The position numbers were made by a program, and so were the translations under genes. 17,599 bases of DNA from Clostridium sp. CAG:1013 (GTDB taxonomy: Bacteria > Bacillota > Clostridia > Oscillospirales > Acutalibacteraceae): positions 9,199-26,797 of the forward strand of contig HF972685.1 of the NCBI GenBank assembly GCA_000432995.1, read 5' to 3'. The notes beneath the pieces were generated by a model. The model was not told the origin of the DNA. It was given only the letters and a program-made list of their open reading frames with translations, and ran no database searches. This document shows positions 7,355 to 15,461 of this stretch, one piece after another. Numbering within the stretch: the stretch's first letter is position 1; every line of letters starts with the position of its first letter.

Positions 7355-9636
7355 CAGCTTTCCCTCCTTACCGCCACTTCTCCCTGAACATCGATCTCAA
7401 CGGCGAAGCAGCCATCTTCCACCGGCATCACCATTCCCTCCTGCGAGAAGGTGAGGCCTTGGCCGTTTTCTCCTATTATAGCATCGGTCTGCCAAACAGA
7501 CAACGAAGAATTCACTTGGGTGTCCTCCTGGTTGGTGAACAAAAGCTCACAGCTTTGGCTGGCCGCCTGCTCCCATTCCACCAACACTTCCACCCCGTTG
7601 ACCGTCAACCGCACCCCTTCCCATCGGGGCAGGATCTGAGCGGTGATCCCCTCCAGCACCTGGAAGCTCTCCCCGGCCTCCCGGAATTCCAGAGAGGTCT
7701 TTTCCAAAACCAGTTCCAGATCCCGGCCCACATAGGCATCCTGGGGCATCACCAGAGTGTCGGCCCCGTAGTTTCCCAAGATCTGAACCACAGCTTCCCG
7801 GGAATCCGTATCGCTGAGAGGAAGACACAGGGTCTCCACCTGGGTCACGTTATGCCGCTGGAGGATCTCCTCCACCGCTCCGGTCTGGTATCCTCCGCAG
7901 GAAAGCACCGCGGCTTTTCCGTTTTGGATCAGCACCACGCAGGATTGGTCCTCGGCGTAGGGTACGGCAAACACTGCCTTATCCCGGTTTAACCACCCCT
8001 GGAACAGCGTCCCGAACACCACCAGCACAGCCATCGCACCCACAAGGAGCCTTCTCAGAAGTCGGTCCTTCCCCACCAGGCCGGCAGCCATCAGGAGCAG
8101 CAAAAATCCCACTGTGATCACCAGACCAACCCCACTGGTCAAGGGCAGGAAAAGACCTTTCCACTGAGCCAACAGGGAAGCCAACCAAAGCAACAGACGG
8201 CCTGCCCATCCAGCAGCCCACAAGAAGGGCTCCGCCAGAGGAGCTGTGGCAGGGAGCAGTCCTAAAAAGGCGCCGCAGAAGGACAGGTAGACCAGAGTCG
8301 TTCCCGGAACAACCATGAGAAAATTGGCTAGGGGCATCAGCAGCGGGAACCCGCCGAATACCGCTAGCTGTACCGAAAACGTTCCCAGCACGGCGGAACC
8401 CGTAGCGCCCAAAGAGGAAGCCACCGGCTTCCACAGCTTCCGGGGAAGTCCGGTGAGCCGTTCTCCCAGCAGAAAGCTGTAAATGGGACGGTACAGGGAG
8501 ACGATCCCCAGGGTGGCGGTCACGGACAGGGCAAATCCCAGATCCCCACCGGCAAAGGGATTCGCCGCGCAAACCAGCAGCACCGCCAATCCAAGAGAGT
8601 TGACCCCGTCGGACCGGCGGCCAAAAGAATCCGCCAGAAGAAGAACGCCGTACATGGCCGCACCACGGGCAGCAGAGGGCTGAAACCCGGAAAGGAGCAG
8701 AAAGAGGAACAGGAACATCCCCGTGAGCAGGTTCCCTACCGCCTTCCGAATGGGGAAGCGTTTCAGGAAGAATTGGAGGAAAGCCGCCAGTACGGTCATA
8801 TGCAGGCCGGACACCACCAGAAGATGGGACACACCCAGCTGGCGAAAATGTCCCATGTCCTCCTGGGAGATGCCGCTGCTGTCCCCCAGCACCATGGCTT
8901 TCAAAAGGCCCGCTTCCCGGCGGGGCAGAGCACGGTCCAGCTCACGTCCCACCTGACGGCGCAGTTCCACCAACAACTTTCCCGGAGAGAAGTTCTCGGT
9001 CTCCTCCACCACAATGCCCTCATACTGTGACAGGTATCCTCCCGCCTGGTACCCGTCCGCAAGCCGGGAGTTGTAGGTAGAGTAAAGCCCGCCTCCCCGG
9101 TCGAAATCGTAGAAAGTGACGGCGCACTCCACATAGTCGTAGGGGTCACATGTAAGTGGCAGGGAAGCAGACAGCCGCAGGGGAAAGGGTTTCACCTCTT
9201 CGATGGGGCCATCCTCCTCCCCCAGACCCTCCACCTGGATCCTGTAATAATACCGGTTATACTGCTCCAAGGGATAGTCCAGCACCTGTCCTCGGATCAC
9301 CAGCTTCTGACCGGTAAGACCTTGCAGTTCCTGTACTCCCTGGGAGCGAAGCACATAGACGCCGCAGAAAGAACCTGCCACCGCCAGGGCAACAGCCGCC
9401 CAAAACAATCTCCGAGAAAGAGAAAGAGCCTTTGGGACTTCTCCCAAAAGCTCTTTAGACATACGATTCCCACTGCGGCCCAAACGGCCTGCCAGGAAAA
9501 CCCTGCTCAGCGCCGCGATACCGGAAGCCAACAGGCACAGCAATGCCAGGCCCCGGGCGTACTCGGGACCCAACACCGCGCAGAGCACCAACGCCCCGTA
9601 GGCGGAAAATCCCAGCCAGGCAAAGGGCCTTACCAC
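7354..9636 (-). CDS. comEC: ComEC/Rec2-type membrane protein with degenerate metallo-beta-lactamase domain
   Basis: 760 residues. Two hydrophobic segments (about 5-45) and a third at 77-97 precede a soluble DUF4131/OB-like region (110-210). The competence domain starts at 240 with the signature LLKAMVLGDSSGISQ (244-258) and HLLVVSGLHM (271-280), followed by about eight membrane segments to residue 545. Family role: channel for single-stranded DNA entry in transformation. The last 200 residues keep the length and position of the metallo-beta-lactamase domain but not its metal site. Where HxHxDH is expected there is LPLSDTDSREAV (605-616), and the first strand lacks DxGQGD. The GTG start is three bases after the upstream TAA with no clear ribosome binding site, so translation is probably coupled; ATG at residue 59 would remove two helices and is less likely. 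Confidence 0.88.
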   Translation of the reverse strand: MVRPFAWLGFSAYGALVLCAVLGPEYARGLALLCLLASGIAALSRVFLAGRLGRSGNRMSKELLGEVPKALSLSRRLFWAAVALAVAGSFCGVYVLRSQGVQELQGLTGQKLVIRGQVLDYPLEQYNRYYYRIQVEGLGEEDGPIEEVKPFPLRLSASLPLTCDPYDYVECAVTFYDFDRGGGLYSTYNSRLADGYQAGGYLSQYEGIVVEETENFSPGKLLVELRRQVGRELDRALPRREAGLLKAMVLGDSSGISQEDMGHFRQLGVSHLLVVSGLHMTVLAAFLQFFLKRFPIRKAVGNLLTGMFLFLFLLLSGFQPSAARGAAMYGVLLLADSFGRRSDGVNSLGLAVLLVCAANPFAGGDLGFALSVTATLGIVSLYRPIYSFLLGERLTGLPRKLWKPVASSLGATGSAVLGTFSVQLAVFGGFPLLMPLANFLMVVPGTTLVYLSFCGAFLGLLPATAPLAEPFLWAAGWAGRLLLWLASLLAQWKGLFLPLTSGVGLVITVGFLLLLMAAGLVGKDRLLRRLLVGAMAVLVVFGTLFQGWLNRDKAVFAVPYAEDQSCVVLIQNGKAAVLSCGGYQTGAVEEILQRHNVTQVETLCLPLSDTDSREAVVQILGNYGADTLVMPQDAYVGRDLELVLEKTSLEFREAGESFQVLEGITAQILPRWEGVRLTVNGVEVLVEWEQAASQSCELLFTNQEDTQVNSSLSVWQTDAIIGENGQGLTFSQEGMVMPVEDGCFAVEIDVQGEVAVRRES

Positions 9637-9639
9637 AGC

Positions 9640-10179
9640 TTACTTGAAGAACAGGGGCAGGGGCTCCAGAAAGATAATATCCGTGCGGTCCTTGGCGTCG
9701 CCTTCCGCCAAGACGCAGGCCTTGCCCACCACCTTGCCGCCGATAGCGTGGAGCAGTTCCTCCATGGCAGCCAGAGACTCGCCGGTGGAGATCACGTCGT
9801 CCACAATGAGGATCCGCTTGCCCTTCAGGTTCTCACAGTCAGCCTTGGACAGGTACAGTTTCTGCACGTGGTCTGTGGTGATAGACTTCACTTCCACGTG
9901 AATGGGGTCTTCCATATAGGCCTTGATCCCCTTGCGGGCAACCACGTAGTTCCGGCAGCCGATCCGAGCCATCTCGTAGGCCAGCGGAATACCTTTGGAC
10001 TCCGCAGTGACGATCACATCGTGCTCCGGGCACTTTTCCATCAGAGCCTTGGCGGTCTTTTCAGTGATCTCCACATCGCTGAACATGACAAACCCAGCGA
10101 TGTCCATGTGTTCGTTAATGGGGCAAATGGGAAGTTCCCGTTCACACCCGGCAATGTTCATCTTGTAAACTTCACCCAT
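9640..10179 (-). CDS. Phosphoribosyltransferase, adenine phosphoribosyltransferase-like
   Basis: About 179 residues. The PRPP-binding motif is clear: RILIVDDVISTGESL (about residues 122-136), with two acidic residues before the TGE loop. The sequence DVIVTAESKGIPLAYEMARI before it is like APT/XPT proteins (compare EARGF). It should join PRPP to a purine base in salvage; adenine is the best guess, xanthine is possible. AAGGAGG at 10188-10194 lies eight bases before ATG at 10179 and only two before ATG at 10185, so I prefer the inner start; the outer one adds two residues. It is the first gene of the seven-gene operon, and comEC follows after a three-base gap. No promoter is recognisable in the GC-rich stretch upstream. 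Confidence 0.85.
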   Translation of the reverse strand: MGEVYKMNIAGCERELPICPINEHMDIAGFVMFSDVEITEKTAKALMEKCPEHDVIVTAESKGIPLAYEMARIGCRNYVVARKGIKAYMEDPIHVEVKSITTDHVQKLYLSKADCENLKGKRILIVDDVISTGESLAAMEELLHAIGGKVVGKACVLAEGDAKDRTDIIFLEPLPLFFK

Positions 10180-10205
10180 TGTCATTTCCTCCTTCCCGCT
10201 TCCTC

Positions 10206-10490
10206 CTGGGAAAGCGGATGTAGTATCTCGTTGTCAACTCATTCCCGTTTTCACAGCGCGGCGGGTAGGAAACCTGGGATGCCCCAAACCCGCGGACAGC
10301 GAGGTAATGGTTTCCTGCGCACGCCCCCGCGACTAGTCCAGCGGGGCCACCCGCCAGCATCACGCTGATCGCACTGAGCTCGCCGACCTTTTCAGTAAAC
10401 CGTCGGCGCGGACGCGAGCTTCCGTCCTGCTCAGCACGCCGCGAAGCAAGCCGCCCACGGCGCGACTTGGGTCCAGCGTCACGCTGGGAA
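10206..10490 (-). repeat. GC-rich, hairpin-rich noncoding element of unknown identity
   Basis: This fills the only sizeable gap on the minus strand without a gene. It is far more GC-rich than the other intergenic spaces here and is full of inverted repeats: CGCCGAC/GTCGGCG (10402-10408 with 10381-10387), AGGAAACC/GGTTTCCT (10309-10316 with 10267-10274), GGACG/CGTCC (10423-10427 with 10410-10414) and CCAGCGTGACGCTGG (10473-10487). A related CAGCGTGATGCTGG sits at 10354-10367, and GCTGGAC..AGTCGCG occurs twice (10461-10477 and 10328-10342). TTCCCAG occurs at both ends (10484-10490 and 10206-10212), as an insertion duplication would. I could not match it to RNase P, SRP RNA, tmRNA or 6S RNA. It may be an interspersed repeat or a structured RNA. 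The strand is chosen only from the operon direction. Confidence 0.5.
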
Positions 10491-10826
10491 GGGCGGCCAG
10501 CCCATCTGCCGTTTGCCCAGCAGGTGGAAATGCAGGTGCTGAACTGTCTGCATGCCGTCTTTACCGCAGTTGTTCACTACACGGAAACCGTTTTCCAGAC
10601 CCAGATCCTGAGCGATCTTGGGAATGGCCTCCCACACCTTGGCGATCAGGGCGCTGTTCTCCGGAGTGATCTCCATAGCAGAAGCAATATGCTCCTTGGG
10701 GATAACCAATACATGCACCGGGGCCTGGGGGTCCTGGTCGTAAAAGGCGATGACATTCTCGTCCTCATAGGCGATCTTGGAAGGGATCTGCTTTTGGGCG
10801 ATCTTGCAGAAAATGCAGTCTGTCAT
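10479..10826 (-). CDS. HIT family nucleotide hydrolase (HinT-like)
   Basis: 115 residues, a usual length for HinT. The N-terminus has CIFC (Cys4, Cys7), a zinc site in many HIT proteins, then KIAYEDENVIAFYDQDPQAP and VHVLVIPKEHI. The histidine triad is HLHFH at 97-101, with the last His as nucleophile neighbour, and the tail GKRQMGWPPFP is typical. It hydrolyses purine nucleoside phosphoramidates or aminoacyl-adenylates. The second activity makes its position directly downstream of alaS sensible: it may clear adenylates released by the synthetase (inference). ATG at 10826 follows AAAGGAG at eight bases. The stop codon lies within the inverted repeat that begins the GC-rich element, so the extreme C-terminus may have been set by that element. 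Confidence 0.92.
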   Translation of the reverse strand: MTDCIFCKIAQKQIPSKIAYEDENVIAFYDQDPQAPVHVLVIPKEHIASAMEITPENSALIAKVWEAIPKIAQDLGLENGFRVVNNCGKDGMQTVQHLHFHLLGKRQMGWPPFPA

Positions 10827-10872
10827 AAGAAATGCTCCTTTCTGAAAATGGTCTCTCTATTTTTACCGGTTT

Positions 10873-13503
<2,631 letters not shown>

Positions 13504-13530
13504 TGTATTTTAACCCTCTCTTTTTAAAAT

Positions 13531-13543
13531 CGGGGAATCCCCG
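13531..13543. terminator. Short hairpin between aminopeptidase and alaS, possible weak terminator
   Basis: CGGGG-AAT-CCCCG with flanking A and T runs: on the minus strand AAAA precedes the stem and ATTTT follows it. The five-pair GC stem is short and the T run has only four bases. It may stop part of the transcription coming from the aminopeptidase gene, or mark an mRNA processing point, rather than fully separating alaS. Confidence 0.4.
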
Positions 13544-13554
13544 TTTTGTGTTTC

Positions 13555-14577
13555 TTATTTTGTAGTGTACTGCCACAGCAGTTTCAGCGTATTTTCCGCG
13601 CCCTCCACATGGGAGCGCTCGTAGCCGTGGGAAGCATATACGCCCGCGCCGATCAGCCCGTGGCGCACGTCGTAGCCTGCCCGCAGAGCAGCTTCTGCGT
13701 CGCTGCCGTACCGGGGATACACATCCACGGCGTAGGCGGCCCCGGCGGCTTTGGCGGCCTCTACCAGAGCGGTGGTCACGGCGTAGTCATAAGGCCCGCC
13801 GGAATCCTTAGCACAGATGGACACCTCTCGCTCAGTGCACTGGAGGCCTTCACCCACGCAGCCCATGTCTACGCTGATCAGCTCCTCCACGTCCTCCGGT
13901 ACGGAAGCCGCGGCGCCGTGGCCCACCTCCTCGTACACGGTGAAGTGGAGGTACACCTTCCGGTTGGGGGTGACTCCCTGGTCTTTCAGTTCTTTCGCGT
14001 AGGCCAGCAAAATGGCGGCGCTCAGCTTGTCGTCCAGGAAACGGCTCTTGATGTAACCGGAATCCGTCACCACGGTGCGAGGATCGAAGCAGACGAAATC
14101 CCCTTCGCAGATGCCCAGCTCCCGGGTATCCTGAGCGGTTTTCACCGGCTGATCAATGACCACTTCCATGCCCTGGAATTTCCGGTCCTTGCCGGCGTAG
14201 TCCGGGTTCACATGAACGGATGCGTCGTTGAGCTGCAAACAGCCGGTATAGGTTCCGTTGAAGCGGGTGTAGATCCGGCAGTTTTCAGCCTCGCAGTTTT
14301 CCGGCTGCAAGCCTCCCACGGGAGAGAGCACCAGACGTCCATTGCCCTTAATGGTCTGGACCACTCCGCCCAGGGTGTCCACATGGGCCATGAGCAGCAG
14401 CCCCCGGCCTTCGCCCCCCAGGCAGACAGTGACGCCGCCCTTGCGGGTCTTTTGCGGCTGATACCCCAGCCGGGAAAGCTCTTCCATCAGGTAGTCAGCC
14501 GCCCGGTCCGTAAATCCGGAGGGGCTGTCGATGGCACAAAGGGCCTTCAGTTGTTCCACACAATACGATGTATTCAT
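13555..14577 (-). CDS. M42 family metallo-aminopeptidase
   Basis: 340 residues from ATG at 14577. The metal ligands expected of the dinuclear M42/M18/M20 fold are in order: His65 in LMAHVDT, Asp182 in SRFLDDKLSAA, the EE pair Glu216-Glu217 in YEEVGHG (216 as catalytic base), Asp237 in SVDMG, and His in ASHGYERSH near 317-323. The family removes N-terminal residues (glutamyl or broad) from peptides and usually forms a tetrahedral dodecamer in the cytoplasm. An in-frame GTG at 14598 overlaps the upstream GNAT stop but lacks a ribosome binding site, whereas AAAGG lies six bases before ATG 14577. It follows a GNAT and precedes alaS, all downstream of an amino-acid-sensing T-box, which suits a role in recovering amino acids from peptides. 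Confidence 0.9.
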   Translation of the reverse strand: MNTSYCVEQLKALCAIDSPSGFTDRAADYLMEELSRLGYQPQKTRKGGVTVCLGGEGRGLLLMAHVDTLGGVVQTIKGNGRLVLSPVGGLQPENCEAENCRIYTRFNGTYTGCLQLNDASVHVNPDYAGKDRKFQGMEVVIDQPVKTAQDTRELGICEGDFVCFDPRTVVTDSGYIKSRFLDDKLSAAILLAYAKELKDQGVTPNRKVYLHFTVYEEVGHGAAASVPEDVEELISVDMGCVGEGLQCTEREVSICAKDSGGPYDYAVTTALVEAAKAAGAAYAVDVYPRYGSDAEAALRAGYDVRHGLIGAGVYASHGYERSHVEGAENTLKLLWQYTTK

Positions 14578-14594
14578 AATCCACCTTTCCTCGT

Positions 14595-15143
14595 TCACAG
14601 CCTGGGATCGCTTCCAGGCTGGCAGTATTCCTTTGAAATCCCATATAGAAAATGGGCCATATCCCCGTTGTAATAGCGGGTGATGAACTCTTTCTCCCGT
14701 TTCATCCCCAGGCTCTCCGCTACACGGATGGAAGGGGCATTATCCGTTTTGATCACCGAATAGACCCGGGGTGCTCCCAGCATCTGGAACGCGTAGTCCC
14801 GGCAGCCAGCGGCCGCCTCCCTGGCGTATCCCTGATGCCAAAACCTCCGCTTCAGCAGATAGCCCACTTCCAGCACCTGGGTCCCTTCACAGTCCTGGTA
14901 GGTTAAGCCTGCCTGGCCCACCATTTCCCCAGAACTTTGCAGGACTGCCGCCCACAGACCGAACCCGTATTTCGCGTACCGATCCAGCTGCCGGGAGAGC
15001 CACTGTTTTACGTCCTCGTCTGTGAAATCGTGCTCATAGGCGTACATCACCTGGGGATCCTGGAGGATTTGGGCAAGATCCGGCAGATCCTCCCAGGTCA
15101 TTTCCCGCAGGATCAACCGCTTTGTACGCAGGACCTCTTTCAC
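14595..15143 (-). CDS. GNAT N-acetyltransferase, first gene after the T-box
   Basis: 182 residues from GTG at 15143. The opening VLRTKRLILREMTWEDLPDL is classic for RimJ/RimL-type enzymes. The acetyl-CoA segment is VGYLLKRRFWHQGYAREAAA, with the Q-G-Y-A-R-E loop that binds the pyrophosphate. The later YSVIKTDNAPSIRVAESLGM contains the conserved Asn and Leu-Gly. A longer open frame to 15230 runs through the T-box terminator and has no ribosome binding site, so it is rejected. GGGGAG at 15150-15155 is six bases before GTG 15143, straight after the terminator. Substrate unknown; RimJ acetylates the N-terminal Ala of ribosomal protein S5, an interesting but unproven parallel given the probable alanine T-box. 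The frame ends inside an 8-bp inverted repeat and overlaps the aminopeptidase leader. Confidence 0.86.
   Translation of the reverse strand: MKEVLRTKRLILREMTWEDLPDLAQILQDPQVMYAYEHDFTDEDVKQWLSRQLDRYAKYGFGLWAAVLQSSGEMVGQAGLTYQDCEGTQVLEVGYLLKRRFWHQGYAREAAAGCRDYAFQMLGAPRVYSVIKTDNAPSIRVAESLGMKREKEFITRYYNGDMAHFLYGISKEYCQPGSDPRL
14598..14621. repeat. Perfect 8-bp inverted repeat over a gene end
   Basis: CAGCCTGG (14598-14605) and CCAGGCTG (14614-14621) can form a stem with an 8-base loop in the mRNA. It covers the last codons of the GNAT and lies about 20 bases before the aminopeptidase ATG. No T run follows, so it is not an intrinsic terminator. It could affect coupling or mRNA stability. Confidence 0.55.
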
Positions 15144-15163
15144 AGCCAACTCCCCCCAATCGC

Positions 15164-15204
15164 AAAAAAGGCTTTTCCACCCCAAACAATGGGACGGAAA
15201 AGCC
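15164..15204 (-). terminator. T-box regulated terminator
   Basis: On the minus strand GGCTTTTCC (15196-15204) pairs perfectly with GGAAAAGCC (15170-15178), with an inner CCCA/TGGG stem, and six T follow (15164-15169). The 5' arm directly follows and overlaps the conserved T-box sequence, so antiterminator and terminator are mutually exclusive, as in known T-box leaders. Confidence 0.93.
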
Positions 15205-15426
15205 CGTGGTACCACCCAAATTGCGGACAATATCGCCCGCTGCTTTCATGTCCCGGTAACGGGGGACCACCGTGCCGCTCATCGCGGCATGCGCCGAAAA
15301 CGCACTGTTTTCTCAAACAGCGGGAGCGGCCTGCTCCATCTCCCTGACGGCCTTTCACCCACCGGCCGACTCTCTGCAAGGGAGCGGGGAACATCTTCTC
15401 CGCGCAATAACCCACTATGTGATTGT
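15164..15426 (-). ncRNA. T-box leader (tRNA-sensing riboswitch), probable alanine specificity
   Basis: The minus strand carries GGGTGGTACCACGGG (15203-15217), matching the T-box consensus GGGUGGNACCGCG, followed by an intrinsic terminator. Upstream, Stem I shows the AGAGAG bulge and distal loop (AGAGAGT then GGTGGGTGAAA) closed by CGGCC/GGCCG. CTCCCT/AGGGAG and then UUCC/GGAG extend the stem down to the specifier loop. The 3' side of that loop reads CAG-GCC-G before the lower helix, so the likely specifier is GCC (15328-15330), an alanine codon followed by a purine. The UGGU in the T-box bulge pairs with an A discriminator, right for tRNA-Ala and wrong for bacterial tRNA-Gly. A CTGTTT/AAACAG hairpin follows as a later stem. 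Uncharged tRNA would favour read-through into the GNAT, aminopeptidase and perhaps alaS. The T-box is certain; the specifier is from hand folding. Confidence 0.93.
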
Positions 15427-15432
15427 ACCCTT

Positions 15433-15461
15433 ATTATAGCCGCCCCGGAGCCGTCTGTCAA
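15433..15461 (-). promoter_or_regulatory. Consensus sigma-A promoter of the T-box operon
   Basis: TTGACA (15456-15461) and TATAAT (15433-15438) are both perfect, separated by exactly 17 bases on the minus strand. The expected start is near A15426, just before the T-box leader. The -35 box overlaps the TGA stop codon (15458-15460) of the penicillin-binding protein gene. Confidence 0.95.

Noticed and set aside
10235..10240. TTGAC(A)-like -35 box upstream of the apt-like gene on the minus strand
   Set aside because: No -10 hexamer is found 16-18 bases downstream, so it is not a supported promoter.
10172..10363. A 63-codon minus-strand frame inside the GC-rich element (beginning MMLAGGPAG)
   Set aside because: It overlaps the apt-like start, lacks a ribosome binding site and coincides with the paired regions. 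It is more likely a by-product of a repeat or RNA, though it would deserve another look if the frame proved conserved.
9322..10368. A 348-codon open frame on the + strand spanning the comEC 5' end, the apt-like gene and the GC-rich element
   Set aside because: It is antisense to two well-supported genes, has no ribosome binding site and shows no recognisable domain.
10206..10490. Known structured RNA such as RNase P RNA, SRP RNA, tmRNA or 6S RNA
   Set aside because: I could not find the conserved sequence blocks of these RNAs on either strand, such as GAGGAAAGTCC of RNase P or the GGAA-loop helix of SRP RNA.
15143..15230. Longer N-terminus for the GNAT, starting at 15230
   Set aside because: It would be translated from the T-box terminator hairpin, has no ribosome binding site and matches nothing in the family; GTG 15143 has a well-placed GGGGAG.
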